Assembly (NCBI GenBank): GCA_026936325.1
Contig: JAPTHN010000003.1
Span: 82,139,006-82,203,005, forward strand
Length of the DNA stretch: 64,000 nucleotides
Reading direction: 5' to 3'
From: Platynereis dumerilii
Lineage: Eukaryota; Annelida; Polychaeta; Phyllodocida; Nereididae
Part shown: piece by piece, positions 20,870 to 33,700 of the stretch
How positions within the stretch are numbered: position 1 is the first letter of the stretch
Layout of the letters: every line of letters begins with the position of its first letter
Made by a program: the position numbers and the translations under genes
The notes under the pieces: model-generated
Database searches by the model: none
What the model saw: only the letters and a program-made list of their open reading frames with translations
What the model was told of the DNA's origin: nothing

Positions 20870-22885
20870 TCAGGATGAGGAGATTAATTTCCAGATGCAG
20901 ACCAATGACAACAAGGAGAAGAGGATTGAGGTCAAAGACGGTCTTGATTGAACGCTGTCGGAGGTAAAGATTTCTCCTTTGACGGTTGCCATGGGAGACT
21001 GTCGCCGGGTGTTGTAGTAAAGCTCGCTGGATGAGTCGCAGTCTCCGGGCGGGTGCCAGTACAGGACAGATTTGTCCAAGCTAGTAATCCAGCATATATG
21101 AGAAGAATTCATGACATTCTTTGACCTTGGGGTGTAGGTGAAAAGAAAATGTCGCCCCCATCGTCCTTGGAAGCGACCGAGGCATCTGAACTCCTGAGTA
21201 CTCGGGATGTCCCTAACAGAACCCACGGCTCCTGTACAAGTCGTGCGGTCAATGCCAGTCACTTGAAAGATGCCATTGCCTTTACTTTCAAACCGTCCTT
21301 GACAAGAAATATTGTTGAAGACCAAAGTCAGGGCTTCCATGTGAAACTCGCAATCCACTACGGGTGGATTTCGGTCAGCTCGTACGAGATTGAACCAGTT
21401 CAAGGGAGTCTTCCGGTACTTGTCAACCAGAGGAGGGTTGTCACTGATGTACTCATTCTGGATACAGTTCCATCCCAAATTCCTGTCAAGGACGTACACA
21501 TTTTTAGTCGTGGAATATTCTGTGTTGATGTTGCCCGGCCGGCTGTCGCTGATCTTGTAACTGATCACCATCTCACTTCGATTGAGCAATGATATCGAAG
21601 TAAATCTAGGACTGCATCCATTGTCGAAGGAAGAGAAGAGGAGATACTCTAACGCCGTTCCTCCGAGTCCATCAGCGGCACGGTTCTTCTCTCCCTTCGA
21701 ACACAAAGTTTCCCCGAGATTGACAAATGATCCCATTGACGATGAGACTAGTTTTGATCCCTTGATTTCCCACGTCTCAACTTCCCCGTTAAACATCTCC
21801 CTCAGCCATTTGCCCTGGTAGATGTTCGGAAAGGGCTTGGGTTCGTAGCGTTGACCATCCGCACATATTCCGCATGTTTCTCTGCAGTTACGAGAGGTGG
21901 ACATCTTACTGCATGAGTCCCTCTTGTCAAGGCATGCCGGACTCTCGTCCGCACATTCCCCTTTCACTACATGCCGCTGCAGCTTAATCCGGATGTACTT
22001 CGCATCCGGAATCTGGACTCCGGAATAACACGTTCCATCAGGAAAGACGTACATGTCAAAGTTGTCCCCTCGGATGATCGGAACCCTCGCACAAATAACA
22101 TGGTGTTCATAAAGGCTCATTGTCAATATCATGAATTCATAATCCATGTACTTCCAATGGGCTAAGCAGATATGCTTCTGCTCCGGACGGTAGAAAAGCA
22201 TTCCGTCAATCATCGGGCATTTGTCATTTTTCTCGACCTCATGTATCCACATCCCTTCGCCAATCATACACTCATTCTCAACTTTCAAAGGAGGCACAGC
22301 TCCATCACAGTTCATGTTAGTGGTTTTATTGTTCGTACTCCAGCTCGCGATGAACCCTCCCTCTAACGGACACACCTTCCTTTCCATTCCTTCGTTGCGA
22401 GGCTCCACCCAGAAGCCGTTGTCATGGTAATAAACTAACGGAGTATCCCATAATGTCAAGACTCCTGTGCACACACCGTCAGCCGTTTGGCTTTCTTTAC
22501 TCAATCTCCACTGTATGATGTTTGTGTCTCTTTCGACAAATTCAACACACAAGAATTTCTCCGTATCGCCTCTTTGGACGACATACTTATCAGACGAAAA
22601 GGCTTGTTGACAAACTAGTTGAACACTCTTCAGAATCTTGTCTATTCCATCCACTGAGATCACCTTTTTGACAACTATCGTGTCCGATTTGAAGGACACC
22701 TTTCCTCCTTGCCCCAAATCTGGGGGTCCTTCGAAGAACCCGGCGCTGTCATGAAGCAGCCAATCAAACCTTGTGTAGACGTGTTCCGGAAAGCGACACG
22801 TTTCATAGCCCTGACCTTTGACCTGCATTAGCACGCAACAAAGGAAGCAGAAAAGGACGTGCTGCTTCATTCTTTGTGTTGCCAT
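20870..22885 (-). CDS. Secreted, probably tail-anchored cysteine-rich protein (DUF7042-7045-like) with an ShKT-like module
   Basis: One uninterrupted exon codes for 671 aa from the ATG at 22885 (GCCATGG, ideal context). The open frame runs 26 codons further up, but a clear acceptor (TTTTTCAG, exon from 22923) lies inside that extension. Residues 1-25 are a signal peptide (MKQHVLFCFLCCVLMQV core). The ectodomain has cysteine motifs such as CRFPE (30), CPLEGGFIASW (172), CMIGEGMWI (206), CPMIDGMLF (223) and CWITSLDKSVLYWHPPGDC near the end, the pattern I associate with the DUF7044/7043/7042/7045 set. Residues 311-341 hold six cysteines spaced as in ShKT domains, ending CRETCGIC. N-glycosylation sequons include NKT (186), NRS (435), NIS (525) and NSS (593). 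The last 20 residues are hydrophobic (ILFSLLSLVCIWKL), fitting a GPI signal or a single tail anchor. Function is unknown. The gene call is very secure; the domain names are from memory. Confidence 0.9.
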   Translation of the reverse strand: MATQRMKQHVLFCFLCCVLMQVKGQGYETCRFPEHVYTRFDWLLHDSAGFFEGPPDLGQGGKVSFKSDTIVVKKVISVDGIDKILKSVQLVCQQAFSSDKYVVQRGDTEKFLCVEFVERDTNIIQWRLSKESQTADGVCTGVLTLWDTPLVYYHDNGFWVEPRNEGMERKVCPLEGGFIASWSTNNKTTNMNCDGAVPPLKVENECMIGEGMWIHEVEKNDKCPMIDGMLFYRPEQKHICLAHWKYMDYEFMILTMSLYEHHVICARVPIIRGDNFDMYVFPDGTCYSGVQIPDAKYIRIKLQRHVVKGECADESPACLDKRDSCSKMSTSRNCRETCGICADGQRYEPKPFPNIYQGKWLREMFNGEVETWEIKGSKLVSSSMGSFVNLGETLCSKGEKNRAADGLGGTALEYLLFSSFDNGCSPRFTSISLLNRSEMVISYKISDSRPGNINTEYSTTKNVYVLDRNLGWNCIQNEYISDNPPLVDKYRKTPLNWFNLVRADRNPPVVDCEFHMEALTLVFNNISCQGRFESKGNGIFQVTGIDRTTCTGAVGSVRDIPSTQEFRCLGRFQGRWGRHFLFTYTPRSKNVMNSSHICWITSLDKSVLYWHPPGDCDSSSELYYNTRRQSPMATVKGEIFTSDSVQSRPSLTSILFSLLSLVCIWKLISSS

Positions 22886-22936
22886 GGCTACCGTGTCCTT
22901 CTTTTCTTTTGGTCCATCTTCATCTGAAAAAGGCAT

Positions 22937-25100
22937 AAAGGTAAATATAAGAACTGAAAACAATTTAATTAAGGGCAGACATAATTGACATTTACCTTCT
23001 CAGATTGACCGCCAAACAAATTGCCTACCTACGGAAAAGTATATTGACTTACCCACAGTTGAGATTGTAAAAAATCTAAATTTTTTTTTTTTTCATTCTA
23101 CCAACCGTCCTCAGCAAAAGGAGAATATCCGCGAAGCTAAAGATCATTTATGTCTGGTCTTATGTGTAATAAATTTTTACTCAAACTCGTCAAACCTTTG
23201 CCAAGTTCTTAATTTTCAGGTTGGCCTATGCCCCAGCTAGGGCCAATATGCGAGATATTCTGCTGTTTTATTGGGTATTCCATGTTAGATAATTACAGAA
23301 TTAATACGGATTCAGTTTCAATTATGAGCCAATGAGAAGAGACTAAACCCAATTTACCCATTTCTGCTTTTCATACACTGTACCAGAATTTATATTTGTT
23401 TTCATACTGTACCAGAGATTTTTTTTTCTCGCACAATAATTGTTTCAATCCTAACAGAATAGTGTGGAAAATGGCACAATAGTTGATTGTTTTCACATAA
23501 TAGTTATACGCCAATGATTGTCTGAAAATCATTGAATAAATGTTTAGAATTTGTTTGGGTTTCAAGTAATTACTTCACAGACAACATGACATTGTATTAA
23601 AACCAATTGCTTTTGTCTGGCCAGCCAATCCCACAATCAAACTACTGTACAGAACATGTCAGCTTAATATATTTGCCTAAAAATGTGCAATGTGTATGAA
23701 TTTGGCAATTTGCAGAGAAAAAAACAATGCATTGAATTGGCAAACTGGGCCATCAGTGTCATTGCAGCCCATTGTAGCCCATTGCTGGCCTGTTATGACT
23801 CATTTGATGATAAATACAGGAAAAAGGTTTCACAGTTGCTTGTTGTTTTCATGTCAATCATGGGAGTAAAACTGCACCATGAAAGCTTGGTTGTCCATTT
23901 CAGATTTTCCCTGAAGCTGAAATGTCACATTGACGCATAAAACTGAACATGCACCATTGTGATTTACATCCTCCCCAAGCAAGCCCTGCTAAAATGGACA
24001 GGGCTTTCTGCTATTTCCAATCTCTTCTGTGATTGGTTGCTTATTTAGGTCATAAGCATTTGGCATTCAGATTTAGTCAGATTATGGACACTTAGAGGAT
24101 TACTGGCAACTAAGAAAAACAGTGTAAAACAAGCAAACTTTCAAACAGTTTCATTTCAGAACTGTGAAAATACATAATTCAATGGAATTTTCGGAACTGT
24201 GATAGCACCCTTCAACAATAAACAATTTCTCCATTTGTAACTGTGTGAAACAGAAGTAACAATTTCAAACTGTGATTAAGTTAATTAAGTATTCATGAAT
24301 TAGCAAAGGTTATGGGCCATTTTGTCATGGTATGACTTGGGATGATGTGTGATTTATTGTATAAGGTGGAAGTACATGTACACAGGCCAATGTTCAATTG
24401 GATCAAGTGGAAAAAGAATATTTTCAATTCATTGAATCTGTCTTATTTGTTTTGTTTATATAGTTCTTCAAGTTGCTTCATATAGCCTATTTTAATAAAT
24501 TACAAAGTAGGTGTAAGCCTATAGACTGTATCGCCAATTTCCGGTTTTGATTTAAAAAGGCAGCATAATTGTATCTCTGTCACATTTACACACTGTTCTT
24601 AAGCAGTTTTGTATCTAAAAAAATAATTTTGAAATTATTGTGTTATTACTCAATGGACAATCAGGGACATCTAACTTTGTAAGGGTATCTCTGAACAGAT
24701 TGTTCTGAAATTCAGGAAACATGTGGCCTTCAGAGCGGCCTTCACACATCACATGCTTTGAAGCTCTTAGCCTAAATACATGCATTGTAGACATTGCCAA
24801 AGTCTTAAGCAAACACTGCTGCAGTGCTGTCTTTGAAAACACAGTTTGATACCAAGGGCAGAAGCCATGTGGTAACTCAACATGTATATCAATTGTGCCT
24901 TAATGAACTCACCTAATTTCAGGACAGCATTGTTTATTGTAGAAACACCATTTCCAGATTTCCAGCATACAGGGCCATGTTTAATCTCAGCAGCGGCTGG
25001 ATTCGTTTTTGCTGCAGCGGAGATGGCAGGCTCAGATGAATAGCATCAATCAATAACCGCCCCCCCCCCAGCCCGCCTCCGCTTCCCAACTGCTGCATTT
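22937..25100 (-). other. Probable 5' intron of the secreted-protein gene
   Basis: It extends from the candidate donor at 25108 to the acceptor before 22923. It is AT-rich and I see no coding sequence or clear repeat in it. Confidence 0.35.
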
Positions 25101-25108
25101 GCACTCAC

Positions 25109-25200
25109 CATGCCTCACCGTGCGCTCTATTGCTTCAGCTGTTCACTGTTTTGGCGCGCACATTGTCACACTAAGATCACGAGGGGTTGTGGCCAGACGA
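25109..25200 (-). promoter_or_regulatory. Candidate 5' non-coding exon and promoter of the secreted-protein gene
   Basis: On the minus strand, a GC- and CpG-richer stretch unusual for this region ends in GAGGCATG|GTGAGTGC, a strong donor at 25108. It would join the acceptor before 22923 over an intron of about 2.2 kb. Upstream it carries TTTTGGCGCGC, an E2F-like site. The 5' end is not defined. Joining would create a short upstream reading frame starting at the exon's last ATG. This is inference from splice signals and composition. Confidence 0.35.
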
Positions 25201-27780
25201 TATTTCTTGTATCTTCTTTTTGAAATTCTGATATTTGAATAGTAATATGTAATCGTTTAGGAATTCATATACCCTCTAAATTCCATTATTTTCCCTCTGA
25301 AATTCTGAATTTTATATCTTCCCTTTAAATTGTATAGCCTGTTGTCCATGATTTTGCCATATTTTCCCTCATTATGCCATATTTTTGTGATATTTTATTC
25401 ATATCTTTCCTTTTATTATTTTTTTTTTTCATTTTTTTTTCGTCAGAAAAAAGAAACACCAGTATCAAGGTATTCAAGGAAAGACCATGGAGTAAAAACA
25501 AACAAGTTACTAAGGCCAATAAGTTTATTCATGCAATTTTAATACATTGATACATTTATACGTTCATTTTAAGTACATGGGCCTTAAACACGTACTACAG
25601 TAGTTGCATTTCCCATATTAGCTACCCTGAAAAATCATACCCTAAATTATCATTTACTGAGTTCAATTGAATCAAAACAATTTCAAAATGGCATAATTGT
25701 TAGCTTTTACATCAGTTTATATCTACATTCCTAGTTGATCACAATTATAGTCTGATTTACCCAAACATTTTAATATTTACAATCATTTATAATTTACAAG
25801 TAAGTTGAATTGCAATGCCCATTACAAAATTAATATTGTGTGCTCATTACAATAATGATATAACAAAAAAATTACATAATTTACAAGAGTAATTTGAAGC
25901 ACAATCTAGGTCTGCAGAAGATAACCATTGAAAAGATTTGGCTTCCGGCCTTCTGATTTTAAAAGAGGAAAGGATTAGTTTTTTAATCCAAGGAGATATA
26001 ATTTACAGGCTTCCAGATCTACCTGGAAGTAACATCTTCTTCAAATTAGATACAATTTATTTTGTGATTTTGGACTGACCAGCTTCCCATCTGTATTTAA
26101 CCGTAAGTATGGCCATTTGAAAAAATACATGATACATGAAGAGAATAAAATCATAATTTGTTAAACCGACCCAAAAGAAGGTCTTCCTTTGAACATAAAT
26201 GTTATGTAATAGATCATTATAAATTTATTAATTTCTGTGTCTAGCAAGCCACATGACACATTGTGAAATATATTTGTCAACATTATTGACTGCAACAAAA
26301 TACTATGTAAATCAGGCCAAGATATCAAGTCATCAATTTACAACAACAATTCATATCAGAACACACGTCATTTCAAACATTTCAACTATACACTAATTAC
26401 AAACTGTACAAAAGAACCCTGTCAGGTTATATATTAGAAAACAAAGGCAAGTTCAAACAATTCATATATATGTAAAATGTCTTTGCAGGAACAAGAGTTA
26501 GTAATATATATATATATCAACATACAATTATGTTACACATTTTCAATACAAATAACTATAATATAAGGTTTATAAGGCATGACTAGTTTCATGAAATGAA
26601 GATATTAATACTGATGACGTTCATCAAAATGACAATATTATAAAAATGATGATTTAATGATTTAAGTCTTGTGATTAATCACTATTTGTCTTCTGTATAA
26701 CACCAGGTAAATGTATATACAATAATGCTACTTTTTTTGCATTGTTCATGCATTTCACTGAAGAGTTCAATTGTGTGTGCGTTTTAATTATTCGATTCAG
26801 TGCACGGCTATAGAGAAATACCATAGAATGGTCTATGACATACTGCAGGGTATCGTGAAAATTAAAACATTAAGAATTTTTTCAAGAAAATCTGAAATAG
26901 AATAATTTTCAAGACTCTATGTAAATATTACCATTAACGGCCCGATGATATACAGAGCCATCTGTAAGTAAGTGAAACTGGTTATGTTTTACCAGTGGGT
27001 CAATGCCAAACATTGTCAACTGAACTGCTGGTGGAAGCATGAATTCTGACCTGATGAGAAAAAAATGTTGACCAACAGGAAATTTAAAAAATGATTATAT
27101 TTATATTTATTTTATTTTATTTTATATTTGAGTTATACTAATGCAGTATGGAGCAAAGAGATTTCATTTAATATCAGCCCTCCAAAATAGATTTGTGCAG
27201 ATGAGGTAGTTGTATATGATTTGTTCCTGGTTACACTGGGTTACACTCATGGAAAAGATAGATCTATGCATTAGGTAAGCGCAAAACCATGAGCATTTAT
27301 ATTGATGAGGTGAAAGGTTCATACACATAAAGTTATTAGGAAGAAATTCACGCAATAGATATTCATCACATTCTGTTTAGGAAGTCTCTTTTGTACAAAA
27401 AATTCATTTCCTGTCATATAAAATGGTCAAATGCATGCACAATTTGCCAAATTCCGTACTCAAACACTAATTTTGGTGGCATATTAAAGTGACATGCCAC
27501 AAGTCTCAGATTAAATGCACAACTTCACAAGCGTATCAATATGGGCATGACACCCCTGAGGGACAGAGGGAGTCCGCGGCTTACGCCCCAGCACATTCCC
27601 CCAGGTAGAAGACCCTAAATGGAATCCGCCATTGAAACTTTTTGAAAATATATATAGCAATTTCATTTCAAATGTCACAAGTATAGTCCATACAAATATA
27701 TACAATTTATGTACAAATATAATGAGGATTATGTGGTTCATAATGGTAAAATTGGTAATTATATAATAAAGATCTACATA
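25201..27780. other. Intergenic stretch, nothing recognised
   Basis: This AT-rich sequence contains short open frames only. It lies between the 5' end of the secreted-protein gene and the 3' end of the mitochondrial P450. The first AATAAA motifs downstream of the P450 stop on the minus strand fall in the TTTATT run near 27099-27124. Confidence 0.4.
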
Positions 27781-27790
27781 GGTACAAAAA

Positions 27791-30700
27791 TTATTTGTCC
27801 ACAAGTTTCACGGGTACAATGTCACCTGGCGTCAAAAGAATTCGAAGGATTGGTTTTAGTTCTGCGCCCTCTAGCGGCAAGATGTGGAAGTTCTGAGAGA
27901 TCTGGAAGGTAAAGAGACATTTTATAAAGTTGTACAATAGACTGAAAAAAATACAAAATGTCTTGAAATATGTCCATCGCATTGATTTCAGATCTTTTGA
28001 TTATTCTCGTAAACGACTGTTTCGTGGCACTGTGAATGGGGTGGCTGACTGATAGTGTAGCCTGATTGGACCTCGAAATCTTGTGAGCCATGCCTCTCTT
28101 TTAAAAATGTAAGTAAAAAATCCTTAAAAATACTTACTCTGGCAGTGGCAAGCATGAGTTCCAATTCAGCAATTCTTCTTCCTGTAACACAATGAACCAA
28201 AATCATTAACAATCGATCAAAAATCCAAAGAACGAAACCAATCGGCAAATTTATAGGCCTACTCGTAAATCTGTCCCGGAAGCTCAATTGTATCTGGCAT
28301 GCATCTTATTTTCATAATTCATGTTTATTCCATTCGATATTTACCTATACATCCTCTCATTCCAAAGCCAAAAGGCATGACAGCAAAAGGGTGGTGGCCC
28401 GAGTTCTCCTCTCTTTCCCATCTTTCCGGCAAAAACTCCAGAGGGCGCTTGAAGTACTTTTCGTCACGTGCTGACGTGTAGTGGTGAAGGATGAACAACG
28501 TCTGCACAACAGAAAGGAACAGAATGAATGGAACGTTCACAAGATTTATAACCGTAAATTAAGAGATTGGTCCCCTGCATCATAAGACTGCCCTTTAGCC
28601 ATGAAGTGGTCTCTCATACGAATATGGCTATTTTCGCAAAATCGCGCAAACAATATCACTTATGGCGGTCAAATTTTGTAAGGCTTGTTGGTCTTATAAA
28701 TATTGGGATGTAATAATACCACAAGACCTTTCCTGGACCAGCACAGTTCAGATCAACCGGTCCTATGAACCATCCGCAGTTTTCTCATACAAGTAATTTT
28801 ATGCTTGCCTCAATTTCCTAAGCTTGCTAGTAATATGGTGAAGTTGTCATCAGAACACCAATCAGTGGTTCTGAAGTCTTTCTTTTCCGCCTTCCTGACA
28901 TATTGAAGTAAAAAGAAATTAAGGATTGCAACCTACCCCTTCTGGAAACTGATGACCGCCAATCATCATTTCTTTGTCTGCCAATCGAACATTCATCGTT
29001 GTTACAGGGAATAATCTGGAAATAATCAGAAAAATATCTTACATTACTTTTTCATTTAGGATTTTGTAACCCACAATTGCACTGGACCAATACATTTATT
29101 TAGAAGATCTCTTTCTGAAACTTTGTGAACTTATCTCCCTATCGGCTTTTTTATCGATAACCATATATTCGATGACCGAGTCCAAAAGCCAGAGTGCTTC
29201 GAAAAGCCAACAGGCCACCAAACATTTTGATAACCATGAATAACTATTTCAACCAATTGTTAAATTCATGGCAATTTAATCGCCTAATTGATTTATAATG
29301 GCTAATTTTATGTAAATGGGTATTATGCTAGTTTTATGTAATGCACAGATCGATTTGGGGTTTTGGCATTACATCAAATTGTAAAAGGTTACTAAAATCA
29401 AGTGGAATGGGGTTACTGGGTTGGCAATGTTTACAAAACACTAAAAACAAACTGGGATTTCCCTCCTGATTAGAAGGTTTTTTGACACTATTAAAAATCT
29501 CCACATTGCCCTGAATACCAAGACTTTTTTATTTGCTTTTTTGTGACTTTTTTTTTCTCCTTCAGCCAAATTGGAGCTGATTTTTATCAAAGCAAACAGA
29601 GATAAACAGAACACAAACTTTCCATTTCGCCAATTTGTTACAAAGTAATACTATGCATAGTATGCAGCTAGGCTTTCAAATGGAACTATTTGGAAAGGCT
29701 CATTTCCCACCTGTTTGTTTTCTGATTTTAATTTTATGTCATCCAAAAAACTATTTTTATTATTGATTATGTAATTTATATAACATTTCATGTCTTTAAC
29801 AATGAAATTAATGCATTAACTTGTTATTCCCAGACTAATAAAAAATTAATTTTCACAAAAAGGTTTCTTTTTGTCGTTTTATGGTAACTCCTGTGAAGTG
29901 ATAGTCCCTATAGGTATATATACTTTTTTTAATTCAATCTTGGATTTGATCGTAATTCTGAATTAAATGGACAATGTATGCAAGCTCATTTAATTTTCAT
30001 GACATTCAACAAAATGAACTCTTTATTCCCACATTAAATTATAAAGTTATATCAACACTTATATTATAAATTATTGGTTAATAGAAGGGTCATTCACCTC
30101 ATGGTTTCCTTGATCACCCCCTTCAGATAGGGCATGTCTTTTACAAGATTTTTCGTTGGGGTAGCCCCTTCAGTTACCATGGAAACCTCTTGGCTTAATC
30201 TCTCTTGGGCTTCTGGGTTTTGGGCCAAAAGGTGAAGCAAGAAGCAGAGGGTGTTGGAGGTCTGCAAAGAGAAGAAAGGACAAGTTAGATATTCCAATAA
30301 TTGACTAAATAAATAAAAAATAAATAAATAAATAAAATAAATAAATTAATCAACACTTTTTGAAAATATTGGTCAATCTTCTGAAAAACAACGCTTTGTC
30401 CCCACAGAGTGTAATATTGGGTCTTTTGTTACCAACAAGTGACTGCGACAACGCCACCTAATTATGAAACAGCCTTTTTACTCTGCGCTAGGATACCTTT
30501 TGCGCAGAATGTTCTAAAAATTGGCTCCCGACGGAGTAAAATTTTTGGTTCTTTTGTAACCAACAAGTGACTGCGACAACACATAATTTTGCAACCGCCT
30601 TTTTTTCTGCGCCAAGAGACCTTTCGCGCAGAATGTTCTAAAAATTGGCTCCAAATAACATTTAATTTTTTGAAATTGAATCACTCTTACTTTTACTTTT

Positions 30701-33700
30701 TAGAGAATGAATTGTAAATGAAGTATTTTACTTGAGAAATAAATCACTTTCATTGATATAAATAAGTGTGTCACGTCAAACATGAATAGATTTACAAATT
30801 GCACCAACATTTTTTCACATTCTCTTACAAACCAAAATGTCTCAAAAACCTATTTGTTCAGTCAACACATATCCGAAACCGTAGAGTAAAAATGAGTTGT
30901 TAAAAAAATGTTGTAAAAAGTATGACTGAGTTGTTTTTTCTCAAGCAGAAAAAGCCAAAGGCAAAATACGATCAAATGTGTGTTCCAAATATTCAAGCGC
31001 ATAACTTATATCTTTTGTGAAAAGAATAACTGACTTTCATATTTTAGAACCAGAGGGTTTTCGACATAAATCATCTCATCAAATTTAACCTCGCAATTTT
31101 TTTTGGAAATTGTATTTATTTTAGTGTATTTGAGTCATGTACTTGAACAATCTCAATGACACTTGATTTACAGATTAAAATTGTATTTCAAGAACTCTTT
31201 AAAGGACACTTTGCAGGCTCTTGAGACATTTTTATTTCTATCTAGTATTCTTCTTTAAAAATTGCTCATTGAAAAGACAATGGTGTCTACTTTTGGGTTT
31301 ATTTGGGAATTTTAGGGTATACTTAGGTCACAATATAAGTATGTATTCAGGGCTATACATACATGTGCACTTAAATTCTGAAATATGAGCAGGGTCAAAG
31401 TGGCAAAGAGAGATTATAAAGAATTTGAGATAACAATCAGAAATTCAACACAGTCGGATTTTATGACACACTCTAAAAAATGTCGGGACAAAATTGGTTT
31501 TTTAGATTCAAAATGGTTTTTTGAAAAACCAAATTTCAATGCAAAACCAAAATGGATTTTTTAAAAAATCCATTTTGGTTTTTTGCATTGAAATTTGGTT
31601 TTTCAAAAAACCATTTTGAATCTAAAAAACCAATTTTGTCTGAATTTTTTTAGAGTGCACTGACTAAACACTGGCCCTAGTTTTCGCCCCTTTTTTGGAC
31701 ATGTGCCCAGATTTGCTCTCTCAATTCAAGTTCTTTAAAATAATTTTAAGTTGGTCTTGAATTGAAATTGGTCAACTTAATAAGATATTATTAGAACTTG
31801 TCATACACCTATGAAGTCATCTTGGCCTGTTGTTGTTTTTTTTTTTTTTGCTTTGGTCAGATATCAGCAAATATCCCCAAATGTCACACAGCCAGAAAAA
31901 GGATTCAAGTTTTCAGAGAAGGACGCCAGGCTTAGTCAATCAAAAGATGGATTTATATGATATCCTTCCGTGCCTTTGCCCAATCAAGCACTGAGTTGTG
32001 TGGTTCTTCCCAATCAGTCATGCATATCCTGGATGTACAGGAGTAAACAAATTGTCTAGACATGTTCCTCGCATGGTGTTACATTATGAAAGACAACAAT
32101 TAAAAATACTGAAAAATTTAAGAAAAACTTATGTGTGACAAAAAGGTGTCCTCCCGAGACCCCCTCTTCGGGTGAAGATAAAGGGAATGATACCAATTCC
32201 GCCACGTAATAACCTCTAAATAGGTACGGGAAAACGACAATATTTGTAACTCACTGTGTCCAACCCTCCCAGCATGATTTCTGTCAGATTTGCATAGATT
32301 TCCTTGAACGAAAGGTCCTGGCTCATGAGGAGGTAGGTCAAGAAGTCTCCCTTTCCGGTGATGGGGTCCTCCCCGGCATCCAACTTGGCAATAATTTCCG
32401 CTTTTCGACGGTCCACCATCTCTTTTGCTGTTAGAGACAAAAATCAGCAGAGTTTAATATCAAGGGGTCTGTGACCGTATTTAACTTGGGGGGAGAAAAA
32501 CAACTTTTAGTCGAAGAATGGCTTTTCCAAACAACGGAATTCAAGCTAATTGAAGTGTTTCAAATGACAATATGGCACTATCTGAATAGTTGTGGTAGTA
32601 GTAGTATTAACATTTTATTTAGAGTTGTATTCTTTTTTTTAACTTTTTAACTTTTTTATTGATTATAGTGGCAGGTACAGTTTAGTCACATTACATAACC
32701 AGAACCGCAAGCGGTTTCAACGCTCGTCTGTTAATGCGAAGTCTATCAATGTGTGCCAGATTATCACCCACAGGCCAATACCTATGGCTAATTTCATGAC
32801 CCCAAGCGATATATCAACGTTACAATGGGCAGTTCAAGAATAAAGAAAGTATTCAATCAGGACGGTCAGTAAAGAGTATGTATAACAATTTAAAGGATTT
32901 TCAAAATAACCATAAAAATTCCATCAATTTATAATGCGATTCTAACCAATTCTTTACTACTTACAAATAGAAAATAATGTTTCCCATGCACCGGCATGTT
33001 CTTTCCATAAAGGGGTATTCCATTTTCTATGCAATTTTTCTCCAATGATAACTTTGAGGCTGGAACTGTTCATTGCGATTGTGGCATCGATGAAATCTTG
33101 TGCCTTTTTAGGAATCTCCTCCTCGAAACAACCAAGCCGTCTTTCGAAAAGGATTGTGCATATTGCTGAAAAGATTTGATGGTATTCAAATATCACTACA
33201 AATCGAAGTATTGGACAATTTCAGACGGAAATGCATGGGTTTATGCTGTGGTGGTGCGTGTACACTCGGGACAAAATTGGTTTTTTAGATTCAAAATGGT
33301 TTTTTGAAGCGGTTTTAAAAAAATCCATGTTGGTTTTTTGCATTGAAATTTGGTTTTTCAAAAAACCATTTTGAATCTAAAAAACCAATTTTGTCCCCAC
33401 ATTTTTTAGAGCGCATCACCATTAAACCACGTCTCCACATCCCCGTATTTAAAGTCACTAACAGACATAAATATATATCATTTGAAGTATTTCATTGTTT
33501 CGTAATAAAACTATGTGAAAACTGAATGATCATCACAAATGATCAGCTATCATCATTCACAAAGTTCAAATTTCAAAGTGAAATCCCACATCTGCTTTGC
33601 ACCAACGTTGTGACAACGTCATGACAACGTTTCGCTGTCAGTGCAAATTACATCGAATTGTATGATGAAAATGTTATTGTCACAACATCGTGAATTAATG

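Noticed and set aside
21149-21592. 147-aa plus-strand open frame
   Set aside because: It is the antisense shadow of the large secreted-protein exon, whose minus-strand frame is far longer and has family motifs.
22886-22963. Upstream extension of the secreted-protein frame as N-terminus
   Set aside because: It crosses a clear splice acceptor (TTTTTCAG) and would place 26 charged residues before the signal peptide.
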